Assembly: GCA_004357435.1 (NCBI GenBank) | Contig: SMVS01000097.1 | Location: 1 to 10,106 of the forward strand | DNA length: 10,106 nt | Direction: 5' to 3' | Source: Nitrospina sp. | GTDB taxonomy: Bacteria > Nitrospinota > Nitrospinia > Nitrospinales > Nitrospinaceae | Shown: positions 1 through 6,136 of the stretch, piece by piece | Layout of the letters: each line of letters begins with the position of its first letter | Position numbering within the stretch: position 1 is the first letter of the stretch | Made by a program: the position numbers and the translations under genes | Notes under the pieces: generated by a model | Databases searched by the model: none | What the model saw: the letters and a program-made list of their open reading frames with translations, nothing else | What the model was told of the DNA's origin: nothing

Positions 1-762
1 CAGCTCGAAGCGCCCGGCCCGGTCCTTCACCGCGCCGGTGAAGGCGCCTTTGACGTGACCAAAAAATTCGCTTTCGTAAAGTTCGCGGGGGATGGACGCG
101 CAATTGACCCGGATGAGCGGCCGCGCCCCGCGCGGACTGCGCTGGTGAATTTCATGGGCGATGAGTTCCTTGCCGGTGCCCGACGCCCCAAAAATGAGCA
201 CGCCCGCATCGGTGGGAGCGACCATTTCGACCTGCCTTAAAATATTTTGCAGAGCTGGACTTTGCCCGACCATCCCGCCGATGGTCTGCAATTCCAAGAC
301 CTCTTCCTGCAGGTATTCGTTTTCCATCTCCAATTGTTTTCTGAGGCGGCAAATTTCTGTATAAGCGTTATTTTTTTCCTCCTCGATTTTTTTCCGCGCG
401 GAGATGTCGCGGGAAAAACCCACCGCATACTCGCGTCCTTCAAACTCGATAAAATTCACTTTGATTTCCATGGGAATGACGCGGCCGTCCTTGGTGCGAT
501 GCTCGTCCTCAAAGGCAACCGCTTTTTTCTTTTGCAATTCTTTCCAGAATTTTGCCCAGCTCTTTTTCGTGGAATGCGGATTGATGTCCTGAATGGTCCG
601 GCCCACCAATTCTTCGCGCGTGTAGCCCAGCAAGTCGCAAACCGCCTGGTTGACGTGCTGGATGCGCGCCTCACTGTCGTGCCAGATGATGCCGTCTGTA
701 GAATTTTCAATGGTGAACAGCGCCAGCCCCGGAGCATTTTCGATTGGTGAGTTTTTTTGCAT
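1..762 (-). CDS. PAS-domain sigma-54-dependent transcriptional activator (3' end beyond window)
   Basis: This is an enhancer-binding protein that uses ATP to remodel RNA polymerase carrying sigma-54. The 254 visible residues read without a stop to the left edge. Residues about 10-125 form a PAS sensor domain (DGIIWHD, LLGYTREELVG and the closing GFSRDIS). Residues about 126-158 are charged and heptad-like, a probable coiled-coil signalling linker. From about 165 the AAA+ domain starts: GQSPALQ, Walker A GASGTGKE, and the sigma-54-contacting GAFTGA loop in EFFGHVKGAFTGAV. Walker B and the DNA-binding helix-turn-helix would lie beyond the window. There is no receiver domain, so the signal probably enters through the PAS domain. 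The ATG at 762-760 is the first start after an in-frame TGA; its ribosome site is weak. The gene is divergent from the operon starting at 1004, which has a sigma-54 promoter, so that operon is its likely target. The PAS ligand is unknown. Confidence 0.95.
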   Translation of the reverse strand, partial: MQKNSPIENAPGLALFTIENSTDGIIWHDSEARIQHVNQAVCDLLGYTREELVGRTIQDINPHSTKKSWAKFWKELQKKKAVAFEDEHRTKDGRVIPMEIKVNFIEFEGREYAVGFSRDISARKKIEEEKNNAYTEICRLRKQLEMENEYLQEEVLELQTIGGMVGQSPALQNILRQVEMVAPTDAGVLIFGASGTGKELIAHEIHQRSPRGARPLIRVNCASIPRELYESEFFGHVKGAFTGAVKDRAGRFEL

Positions 763-812
763 CGCAAGACCCGTTACAAAGGTAAGAGGCGGCCAACTTC
801 AGCCCAGGATCA

Positions 813-832
813 TTATGCACGAATTTGCGTAA
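813..832. promoter_or_regulatory. Imperfect dyad, possible activator-binding site (distal)
   Basis: TTATGCA at 813-819 and TGCGTAA at 826-832 are inverted copies with one mismatch and a 6-base spacer. The centre lies about 140 bp upstream of the predicted start of the sigma-54 transcript, a usual distance for an enhancer of an AAA+ activator. Assignment to the divergent activator is inference. Confidence 0.35.
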
Positions 833-836
833 TAGT

Positions 837-874
837 GATACTAAATTTCGTTAACTACGAAATATAGTAGTATC
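837..874. promoter_or_regulatory. Nested inverted repeat, likely upstream activating sequence
   Basis: The outer arms GATACTA (837-843) and TAGTATC (868-874) are perfect inverted repeats. They enclose inner arms TTTCGT (846-851) and ACGAAA (857-862), also perfect, around TAACT. The centre is about 107 bp upstream of the predicted sigma-54 start. This placement, between a sigma-54 activator gene and a sigma-54 promoter, is what an enhancer site looks like. It may also serve autoregulation of the leftward gene. The binding protein is inferred. Confidence 0.5.
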
Positions 875-936
875 CGGCCTCTGCTGGATATGACGTATCT
901 AACCAAAATTAAAGGGCTTTTCTGAAATCAAAGATT

Positions 937-953
937 TGGCACGATCTGTGCCT
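937..953 (+). promoter_or_regulatory. Sigma-54 (-24/-12) promoter of the redox operon
   Basis: TGGCACG at 937-943 is an exact -24 element. After ATCT comes GTGCC (948-952), giving the -12 GC at 950-951. The GG (938-939) to GC spacing is exactly 10 bases, as sigma-54 requires. The -12 box departs from TTGC at its first T. Transcription should start near 963, about 40 bases before the ATG at 1004. A sigma-54 activator gene is divergent, which supports the call. Confidence 0.8.
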
Positions 954-1003
954 TATAGGATAATAGAAGGCATTGCAGGTCCACTCAAACAGAAGGTGAC
1001 ACC

Positions 1004-1435
1004 ATGAAAAGCAACCAAAATGAAGTTTCAGATCAAGCTAAATTGCAACTCCAGGGGATCAGCCATTATGGGTTGAACGTCCGCAATATGGAGCGGGCCG
1101 AAAAATTTTATACCGGTGTTTTGGGATTTCCAGTCATCATGCGCACCCGCACCAACGCCGGATTACAGCATGTCGAAGTGGACGCCGGCAATGTGGCGAT
1201 CGCTTTGTTTGAATCGCCGGAGCTGGATTTAACGGCCGCGCAGAAAACCATGACCGAGGACGGCTACCTGCATTTCGCGTTTGCCGGGGACTACGCCCGC
1301 TTCGATGAAATTCTAAAATCCCTTAAAGACAGCGGCGTGGCAATGGATGGTGAACCGCGCGACTGGGGCAATGGCGTTTCGGTTTATTTCCGCGATCCCG
1401 ACGGTCATCAGTTGGAAATCCATTTCGATAAATAA
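1004..1435 (+). CDS. VOC-superfamily (glyoxalase/dioxygenase fold) protein
   Basis: This 143-residue protein has the paired beta-alpha-beta-beta-beta modules of the vicinal-oxygen-chelate fold. Module one starts at about residue 19 (SHYGLNVRNMERAEKFY) and module two at about 87. Likely metal ligands are His21, His90 (YLHFAF) and Glu138 (HQLEIHF), with the usual closing motif FRDPDGHQLEI just before the C-terminus. Members include glyoxalase I, extradiol dioxygenases and thiol-transferring resistance proteins; the substrate cannot be told. The ATG at 1004 is preceded by AAGGTG. It is the first gene after the sigma-54 promoter and lies 44 bases before the pirin gene. Its neighbours suggest a role in removing reactive carbonyl, quinone or aromatic compounds, which is inference. 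Confidence 0.9.
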   Translation: MKSNQNEVSDQAKLQLQGISHYGLNVRNMERAEKFYTGVLGFPVIMRTRTNAGLQHVEVDAGNVAIALFESPELDLTAAQKTMTEDGYLHFAFAGDYARFDEILKSLKDSGVAMDGEPRDWGNGVSVYFRDPDGHQLEIHFDK

Positions 1436-1479
1436 CATTTGTTCACCCGAGGCAACGCATAACCCTAAGGAACAGGATC

Positions 1480-2277
1480 ATGACACAGCAAACGACAGAA
1501 CTCGACATCAGTATTTATCCACCCGAATCGCAGGGCGTGGGCCAGTTCGACGGCGGCCGGATCACCGAGATCAAACCCATCGGTTTTCCGCAAGATGGCC
1601 CGGTTTCGCCGCACCTGGGTCCGCTGTTTTACTGGGCCTGGGCGACGGCCAAGGGTTACGGCAAGATCGGCATGCATCCGCACCAGGCGTTCGAGATCAT
1701 GAGTTACGCCCTGGAGGGTGAAATCGGCCACACCGATTCGTTGGGAACGAAAAGCCGGGTCAAAGCCGGCGGGGCGCAGGTCATGCAAACCGGTTCGGGC
1801 GTGTCGCATGAAGAGGAAACGGTGGGCGACCACAACGAGTTTTTTCAGATCTGGTTCGAGCCGAATCTGCGGGAAGCGGTGACGCGGGCTCCCACCTACC
1901 GGGAGTTTGCCAACGAGGATTTTCCGGTTGAAGAAAAAGATGGAGTGCGCATCAAATCCGTTATTGGCGGCGGCGCGCCGATCACCCTGGTGGCGGAAGC
2001 GGCCATGCAGGACGTGGTCATCCAGCCGGGGCATCGCTATCAACGCGGCCTCGCCGCGGGCCGTACATTGGCGATGATGATTATTAGCGGCAACGGGGTG
2101 CTGTTGGACGAGGCCACTCAGGGGAAACATTATCTCGAGCCCCGGTATTTTGCCATCGTGCATGCCGGGGAACCGGGGGTGGTGTCCTTGCAGGCGGAAG
2201 GCGACCAGGCTTTGCGGGCCGCCATTATTGAAGTGCCGGCAACGGTGGATTATCCGCTGTACCGGAATGGAAAATAG
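1480..2277 (+). CDS. Pirin-family cupin protein
   Basis: This 265-residue protein is a two-domain bicupin of the pirin family. The N-terminal cupin keeps the four metal-ligand positions known from pirins: His66 and His68 (GMHPHQAFEIMSYALEGEIGH), His110 and Glu112 (SGVSHEEE). The second domain, from about 175, is a plain cupin barrel without an obvious metal set. Bacterial pirins include quercetin 2,3-dioxygenase-like enzymes and regulatory metal-binding proteins, so the activity stays open. A good ribosome site (AAGGAACAGGA) precedes the ATG at 1480. Its stop codon overlaps the Shine-Dalgarno site of the next gene, which points to co-transcription and probably coupled translation with the NmrA-like gene. 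Confidence 0.92.
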   Translation: MTQQTTELDISIYPPESQGVGQFDGGRITEIKPIGFPQDGPVSPHLGPLFYWAWATAKGYGKIGMHPHQAFEIMSYALEGEIGHTDSLGTKSRVKAGGAQVMQTGSGVSHEEETVGDHNEFFQIWFEPNLREAVTRAPTYREFANEDFPVEEKDGVRIKSVIGGGAPITLVAEAAMQDVVIQPGHRYQRGLAAGRTLAMMIISGNGVLLDEATQGKHYLEPRYFAIVHAGEPGVVSLQAEGDQALRAAIIEVPATVDYPLYRNGK

Positions 2278-2289
2278 GAGGAACATATC

Positions 2290-3159
2290 ATGTCTAAAAA
2301 ATTATCCGTATTAGTGATGGGAGCAACCGGCGCCCAAGGCGGCGCTGTGGTCCGGCATTTGTTGCCGAAGGGTCATCAGGTCCGTGCCTTGACGCGCAAC
2401 CCCGATTCTGCCAAAGCCAAGGCGCTCAAAGAGCAGGGCGTGGAAGTGTTGAAGGGCGACTTCACCGATGCCAATTCTCTAGTGCAGGCGGCCCGGGGGA
2501 TGGACACGATGTTTGCCATGACCACTCCGTTTGAAGCTGGCATGGCGGCGGAGACGAAGCAAGGCGTGGCTCTGGCCGATGCGGCCAAGCAGGCAGGCGT
2601 CGGTCATTTGGTTTTCAGTTCGGTGGGTAGCGCCGACCGCAAAACCGGCATTCCCCATTTTGACAGTAAGTACGAGGTGGAAAAACACATCGCCACTCTT
2701 GGCATTCCTTACACGGTCAGCGCGCCGGTATATTTTATGGACAACTGCCTGGGTCCCTGGTTTTTGCCTTCCATTCAGGAGGGGGCACTTAAGTTTGCGA
2801 TGCCGGCGGACCGCCCCCTGCAACAAGTGTCGGTCGATAACATCGGCGCTTTTAACGCGGCATTGATCGAGCGGCGGGACACCGTGTTCGGCCAGCGGTT
2901 CGATTTTGCCGGTGACGAATTGACCGGAGAGCAAACGGTTGCCGTGATCTCCCAGGCCAGCGACCAGACCATCGGCTACGCAGGGTTCGATCCGGAGCTC
3001 ATGCGGGCCGACAACTCCGACTTCGCCGATATGTTTGCCTGGTTCAACAAAGTGGGGTATGCGGTGGACACAAAAAAACTGCGCCAGGACTTTCCAGAAG
3101 TGCCATGGCAGTCTTTTGAAGAGTGGGCCAGCCAGCAAGACTGGAGCGCCATCAAATAG
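2290..3159 (+). CDS. NmrA/HSCARG-like NAD(P)-binding protein
   Basis: This 289-residue atypical short-chain dehydrogenase begins with a Rossmann beta strand and the dinucleotide motif GATGAQGG (Gly11, Gly14, Gly17). RALTRNP at residues 32-38 is a basic segment of the kind that favours NADP. The later motifs HLVFSSVGSADRKTGIPHF and DSKYEVEKHI resemble the NmrA/HSCARG branch, in which the classical Tyr-x-x-x-Lys catalytic pair is not kept as such. Relatives act as redox sensors or as quinone and azo reductases; which applies here is unknown. AGGAGGA at 2277-2283 is a near-perfect ribosome site overlapping the pirin stop. The gap to the pirin gene is 12 bases and the gap to the membrane-protein gene is 25. 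Confidence 0.9.
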   Translation: MSKKLSVLVMGATGAQGGAVVRHLLPKGHQVRALTRNPDSAKAKALKEQGVEVLKGDFTDANSLVQAARGMDTMFAMTTPFEAGMAAETKQGVALADAAKQAGVGHLVFSSVGSADRKTGIPHFDSKYEVEKHIATLGIPYTVSAPVYFMDNCLGPWFLPSIQEGALKFAMPADRPLQQVSVDNIGAFNAALIERRDTVFGQRFDFAGDELTGEQTVAVISQASDQTIGYAGFDPELMRADNSDFADMFAWFNKVGYAVDTKKLRQDFPEVPWQSFEEWASQQDWSAIK

Positions 3160-3184
3160 AACTTCACCTTCTTGAGGGAAGCCT

Positions 3185-3592
3185 GTGAAACATTATGCCC
3201 ATAAAATCGGCGCGGTGATGTATTTCATCTGGGGGTTGTTACACCTCAAGGCAGCATACAGCGTATATCAGCTGGGGACCACTTTGGAAGTGGGAATGGT
3301 CCAGGGCCGGGTCTATCAAGGCGCCTGGAACCTTCTGTTCTTTGCTCTGGTCGGGATGACTGTGGCAGTTGTGTTCAACTGGCACAACAGCCGCCTCGGT
3401 TACTGGATCAACCTGATCACCGTGAGCGTGACAGATATCGGATTCATTGCCTTCGTGCTGGTCCCCGGTTACCTTCCGGTTTTTCCCGGGATTCTGGGTC
3501 CGGTGTTCTGGGTGCTGGGAGTTTTATTCAGCACCATCGGTCTTTTCGCATCAGTAAAAAACACACAGACAAAACCTGCAATTGACTCATGA
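3185..3592 (+). CDS. Small four-helix integral membrane protein, function unknown
   Basis: This is a 135-residue, strongly hydrophobic protein with four predicted membrane helices at about 9-28, 45-65, 71-93 and 100-123. The tail is short and polar. Translation starts at GTG (3185), supported by GAGGGAAG ending 3 bases upstream; the next in-frame ATG would cut into helix one. His6, His20 and Lys22 at the ends of helix one are the only notable polar residues there. No family is recognised with confidence; it resembles small DoxX-sized membrane proteins in size only. Its place inside a redox-enzyme operon suggests a membrane partner, for example in quinone-linked electron transfer or export, which is inference. 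Confidence 0.8.
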   Translation: MKHYAHKIGAVMYFIWGLLHLKAAYSVYQLGTTLEVGMVQGRVYQGAWNLLFFALVGMTVAVVFNWHNSRLGYWINLITVSVTDIGFIAFVLVPGYLPVFPGILGPVFWVLGVLFSTIGLFASVKNTQTKPAIDS

Positions 3593-3639
3593 AACAAAGT
3601 TCATTTTAATGATGCGCAACATAATTTTGGAGGAGAGCT

Positions 3640-4695
3640 ATGTTAAAGGAAATAAGCAAAAACGTTGTGAAATGGGCCTTATTGTCAGCTTCCGTCCTTT
3701 TCTTTTTCGGGTGCAATTCCATGCCTGCCAACGAGCCACCTGTGGCTGAGAAGACTGAGGATGCGCAGCCTGCAGAGGAGAAAAAAGAACAACTTGTATG
3801 GGACGCAGGAGCAGTTCAACTGGAACTTAAAAAGTTAGCGGATGGTGTCTATGCATTTTATCCCACCGATGCTAAAGAAAAAAATTCGAAAGGATATCCG
3901 GTTGCCACCTCCGGTGGTTTTGTTGTCGGTGACAATGAAGTACTCGTTATCGAATCAATGGTGAACAAAAGATTGGCAGAACAGGTCATGGGTTTTGTAA
4001 AGCAGGTTACCGACAAACCGATCCGGTATCTGGTCAACACCAGTTACCACGGTGACCATGCTTATGGGAATTACGTTTTTCCCAAAAGTGTGTCCATCAT
4101 TCAACACCGGAAAACCAAAGAGTTCATGGACAACACCGAAGCGTTTGAAGCGGACAAACAATTCATGGTCCAGTACTTCGGCGCCAACCGTGGGATTGAG
4201 GATGTCATAGCGCGGACCGCAGATATTGTTGTAGACGATGGCGACGTAAAAACCCTTGATCTCGGTAATAAAAAAGTTCAGATCATACATATGGGATATG
4301 CACAAACCGAGGGGGATTTGTTTGTTTGGGTGCCGGGGAGCAAAGTTTTCTGGACGGGGAATCCGGTGGTGGCGCAGCCGCCAGCTTTGCCCTGGCTGTT
4401 GGATGGAAAGCATGAAGAGGTTTTAGCTACCCTGAAAAAAGTTCGCAAATTTCTTCCGGAGGATGCGGTAGTCGTTCCCGGTCATGGAGTCCCCATTCAA
4501 CCTAAGGACATTGATTTTATGATTCGATACCTGGAATCATTGCACAAAGAAGTGAAAAACGCTGTTGAACAAGGAATGACTGTTGAAGAAGCGCAGAAAG
4601 TCATTACCCTGCCCGATTTTCAAGGTTATGCTCTTTTCGGCTGGGTCCATTCGGGAGTCAATGTGCCCGCAACGTATAAAGATATTTCCAATTAA
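3640..4695 (+). CDS. MBL-fold metallohydrolase-like lipoprotein with altered metal site
   Basis: This 351-residue metallo-beta-lactamase-fold protein has an N-terminal signal (KEISKNVVKWALL, hydrophobic core, then FFFGC) with Cys25 as the probable lipid-modified residue. A Pro/Glu-rich linker (about 30-50) tethers the domain outside the inner membrane. The fold is clear from SGGFVVGDNEVLVIES (91-106), NTSYHGDH (133-140), QTEGD (222-226), FWTGN (237-241) and VVPGHG (278-283). The family motif HxHxDH reads Ser135-x-His137-x-Asp139-His140. The fourth ligand His is Gln222, the bridging Asp is Asn241, and His282 is kept. The Zn2-type ligands thus survive while the Zn1 set is mostly lost. The ribosome site GGAGGAGAG is strong. 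The gene looks AT-richer than its operon neighbours, perhaps a later addition. Substrate unknown. Confidence 0.88.
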   Translation: MLKEISKNVVKWALLSASVLFFFGCNSMPANEPPVAEKTEDAQPAEEKKEQLVWDAGAVQLELKKLADGVYAFYPTDAKEKNSKGYPVATSGGFVVGDNEVLVIESMVNKRLAEQVMGFVKQVTDKPIRYLVNTSYHGDHAYGNYVFPKSVSIIQHRKTKEFMDNTEAFEADKQFMVQYFGANRGIEDVIARTADIVVDDGDVKTLDLGNKKVQIIHMGYAQTEGDLFVWVPGSKVFWTGNPVVAQPPALPWLLDGKHEEVLATLKKVRKFLPEDAVVVPGHGVPIQPKDIDFMIRYLESLHKEVKNAVEQGMTVEEAQKVITLPDFQGYALFGWVHSGVNVPATYKDISN

Positions 4696-4727
4696 AAGAA
4701 CCGCAATTATTGAGAAAGGATGGCGTG

Positions 4728-5360
4728 ATGGAATTTTCGGAACTGGTGCGGCGCCGGGCCAGTGTTAAATCTTTCGACCCGGATAAAACGATCCTCGATG
4801 CCGAATTGAAGGAACTGTTCGATGAGGTGGTGTTGAGTCCGAGTTCGTTCAACCTCCAGCACTGGACCTTCATCGCCGTCAAAGACCGGGCCATGAAAAA
4901 GAAATTGAAGGAGGCGGCTTTTGGTCAATCTCAAATAGCGGATTGCGCGGTGGCGGTGCTGGTGTGTGGCAAGCTGGACGCGTTTAAAGACGCACCTGAA
5001 ATATATAAAAACACTCCGCAGGAAATTCAAAACCTGGTTCTGCCCAAGATCCACAACTTTTACGCCGGCAATCCTCAACTGCAACGCGACGAGGCCATCC
5101 GCAGTGCTTCGTTGGCGGCCATGACATTGATGTATGGCGCCACCGATCGGGGCTGGGCGACGTGCCCCATGATCGGGTTCGATCCGTCAGCGGTGTCGAG
5201 ACTGTTGAGCCTGACCTCCAACCTGATTCCGGTCATGTTCGTCGCCATCGGCCACCAGAAAACCCCGCCGCGGCCCCGCAGCTATCGCCACCCGGTCGAA
5301 CAGGTCGTGCGCCTCAACAGTCTCACCGGTCCCCCCCTGGCGGGGGAGGCAAATGGCTGA
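4728..5360 (+). CDS. Nitroreductase-family FMN-dependent oxidoreductase
   Basis: This 210-residue flavoprotein of the nitroreductase fold would use NAD(P)H to reduce nitro-aromatics, quinones or similar acceptors. Family motifs occur in order: RRRASVKSF (8-16, FMN phosphate), SPSSFNLQHW (37-46, FMN ring pocket), DEAIRSASLAAMTLMYGATDRGW (dimer helix), TCPMIGFDP (145-153) and a basic PRPRSYR near the end. The length is typical. I chose ATG 4728 because AAAGGA lies 7 bases before it; TTG 4710 would add six residues without homology support. It lies 32 bases after the MBL gene and is probably the last gene of the operon. The final residues (about PPLAGEANG) and the stop are encoded by repeat copy A, whose relative lies after the DyP-like gene. 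The original C-terminus may have been replaced. Confidence 0.92.
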   Translation: MEFSELVRRRASVKSFDPDKTILDAELKELFDEVVLSPSSFNLQHWTFIAVKDRAMKKKLKEAAFGQSQIADCAVAVLVCGKLDAFKDAPEIYKNTPQEIQNLVLPKIHNFYAGNPQLQRDEAIRSASLAAMTLMYGATDRGWATCPMIGFDPSAVSRLLSLTSNLIPVMFVAIGHQKTPPRPRSYRHPVEQVVRLNSLTGPPLAGEANG

Positions 5361-5409
5361 CCTCTGGTTTCATGCCTAATAATTGTTGAGCGCAAGTTGA
5401 AGCTCTGAC
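5334..5409 (+). repeat. Dispersed repeat, copy A (overlaps nitroreductase 3' end)
   Basis: This segment aligns along its length with 7295-7369, at about three quarters of positions with small gaps. It starts with a C-run/G-run hairpin (CCCC, TGGCG, GGGG), continues through GGCAAATGGCTGA, shares the exact 12-mer TCATGCCTAATA (5370-5381) and ends in CTCTGAC. The nitroreductase stop codon TGA lies inside it. Whether it acts as an RNA processing, stability or termination element or is a small mobile repeat is unknown. Confidence 0.75.
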
Positions 5410-5585
5410 AAGTTACCCGCGGAGGTACTCTGCCTAGCGTGTCGCCAAGTGACTAAATTAGGATGTAGCCTCGATGGTGAGCGTTGTGTGGGCGCAAACC
5501 AGCGGGACTTTCCTTCTTTAAAACAATGATATAAAGAGGCCCCTCTAACGGGTATTAAAAATTGTCACACTCGGTATCCCCCAAC

Positions 5586-5600
5586 GGACAAAAATTGTCC
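5586..5600. promoter_or_regulatory. Perfect dyad GGACAA-AAA-TTGTCC
   Basis: Six-base perfect arms surround three A bases. The site is centred about 215 bp upstream of the predicted start at 5809. It could be a further upstream operator or activator site. No binding protein is known for it. Confidence 0.35.
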
Positions 5601-5636
5601 CATAATTTTTAGATATAACTCATCAAAATTCAATGA

Positions 5637-5658
5637 TTTGTATGGAATCCCATACAAA
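5637..5658. promoter_or_regulatory. Perfect 9-bp dyad, likely activator (enhancer) site
   Basis: TTTGTATGG (5637-5645) and CCATACAAA (5650-5658) are perfect inverted arms around AATC. The centre is about 160 bp upstream of the predicted sigma-54 start, inside the normal range for enhancer-binding activators. The arm core TTGTA recurs at 5672-5676 (TTGTACCC) and in the dyad at 5694-5707. The arms differ from the TTTCGT/ACGAAA site near 850, so a different activator is likely. Confidence 0.5.
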
Positions 5659-5693
5659 ATTGCTACCGAGGTTGTACCCGTTTGACCAATATT

Positions 5694-5707
5694 TTGTACA
5701 TTTACAA
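5694..5707. promoter_or_regulatory. Dyad TTGTA-CATT-TACAA, likely second activator site
   Basis: Five-base perfect arms share the TTGTA/TACAA half-sites of the 5637-5658 dyad. The centre lies about 108 bp upstream of the predicted start. Two related sites in tandem fit cooperative binding of an AAA+ activator, which is inference. Confidence 0.4.
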
Positions 5708-5782
5708 TAAAGGAAAATTTAATAGAATTTTAAAAGGCTTACTTCTAAAGGTGTTGACCTGTTTTTTTAATTATCTCTGGAA

Positions 5783-5798
5783 TGGCACGGATTTTGCT
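5783..5798 (+). promoter_or_regulatory. Canonical sigma-54 promoter for the 67-residue protein
   Basis: TGGCACG (5783-5789), four bases GATT, then TTGCT (5794-5798) match the TGGCACG-N4-TTGCW consensus at every fixed position. GG and GC are 10 bases apart. The expected start is near 5809, giving a leader of about 124 bases with a large inverted repeat. Candidate activator sites lie 100-215 bp upstream. Confidence 0.88.
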
Positions 5799-5827
5799 GT
5801 ACTTAGAGTGAATCCAAAAAACTGAAT

Positions 5828-5886
5828 AGGGGTTACGAGAAAACCCCTCGCCATCCCCCCGGAAATTTTTTTGAGGGGTTTTCTCG
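5828..5886 (+). promoter_or_regulatory. Leader stem-loop with two mutually exclusive folds
   Basis: CGAGAAAACCCCTC (5836-5849) and GAGGGGTTTTCTCG (5873-5886) are perfect 14-base inverted arms around a 23-base loop. AGGGGTT occurs first at 5828-5834 and again inside the right arm (5874-5880). Its complement AACCCCT (5842-5848) can pair with either, giving a 7-bp or a 14-bp hairpin. No T-run follows the large stem, so it is not a normal intrinsic terminator. It ends 46 bases before the ATG at 5933. It could be an RNA switch, a stability element or a DNA operator. Confidence 0.55.
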
Positions 5887-5932
5887 GACCGATTCGTATT
5901 AAACGCGGGGCTTGATTGAGAGGAGAAGTGCC

Positions 5933-6136
5933 ATGTTCTACGAAGTTCGAATTAAAAATCCAGATGGATCGTTGAAAAAAGTAGTGACGCAAAGCACTTT
6001 ACAAAAATTGCATTGGGAAAATTTTCAGAAAGCTGAAGATGGTATTGGCCTGGTGACCGCCAGCCGACCCCAGGTTCCGGCATGGGTAAAACAGAATCTG
6101 GACGCTATCTATCCTGAATCAGGCGATAACTACTGA
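5933..6136 (+). CDS. 67-residue hypothetical protein under sigma-54 control
   Basis: The protein family is not recognised. It is a soluble-looking protein of 67 residues, with no signal peptide, membrane helix or cysteine. The first 20 residues (FYEVRIKNPDG then SLKKVVTQ) look like two beta strands with a turn. Residues 22-36 are probably helical with an aromatic KLHWENF segment, and the acidic C-terminus ends PESGDNY. ATG 5933 is chosen because AGGAG at 5921-5925 sits 7 bases upstream; a TTG at 5912 lies before that site. A perfect sigma-54 promoter and structured leader precede it, and a terminator-like hairpin follows at 6251-6302, so it appears to be a single-gene unit. Tight promoter and ribosome-site signals make it a real gene despite its size; the role is unknown. 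Confidence 0.75.
   Translation: MFYEVRIKNPDGSLKKVVTQSTLQKLHWENFQKAEDGIGLVTASRPQVPAWVKQNLDAIYPESGDNY

Larger units (their letters stand above)
5410..5782. other. Long AT-rich intergenic region upstream of a sigma-54 promoter
   Basis: I see no credible gene here. The first 170 bases are unremarkable. From about 5540 the base composition turns AT-rich and contains several inverted repeats, listed separately, that end about 80 bases before the -24 box. AT-rich DNA between enhancer and promoter is common for sigma-54 promoters because it eases looping. Confidence 0.6.

Noticed and set aside
247..750. 167-codon rightward ORF and other short ORFs in 27-767
   Set aside because: They lie antisense or out of frame to the activator gene, whose frame shows unbroken PAS and AAA+ motifs to the window edge.
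926..938. IHF consensus match AATCAA-N4-TTG
   Set aside because: It overlaps the -24 box of the promoter, where a bending site would block polymerase; the match is probably chance.
1465..2286. 273-codon leftward ORF covering the pirin gene
   Set aside because: It is the complement of the pirin reading frame; the forward frame has the metal-binding motifs and ribosome site.
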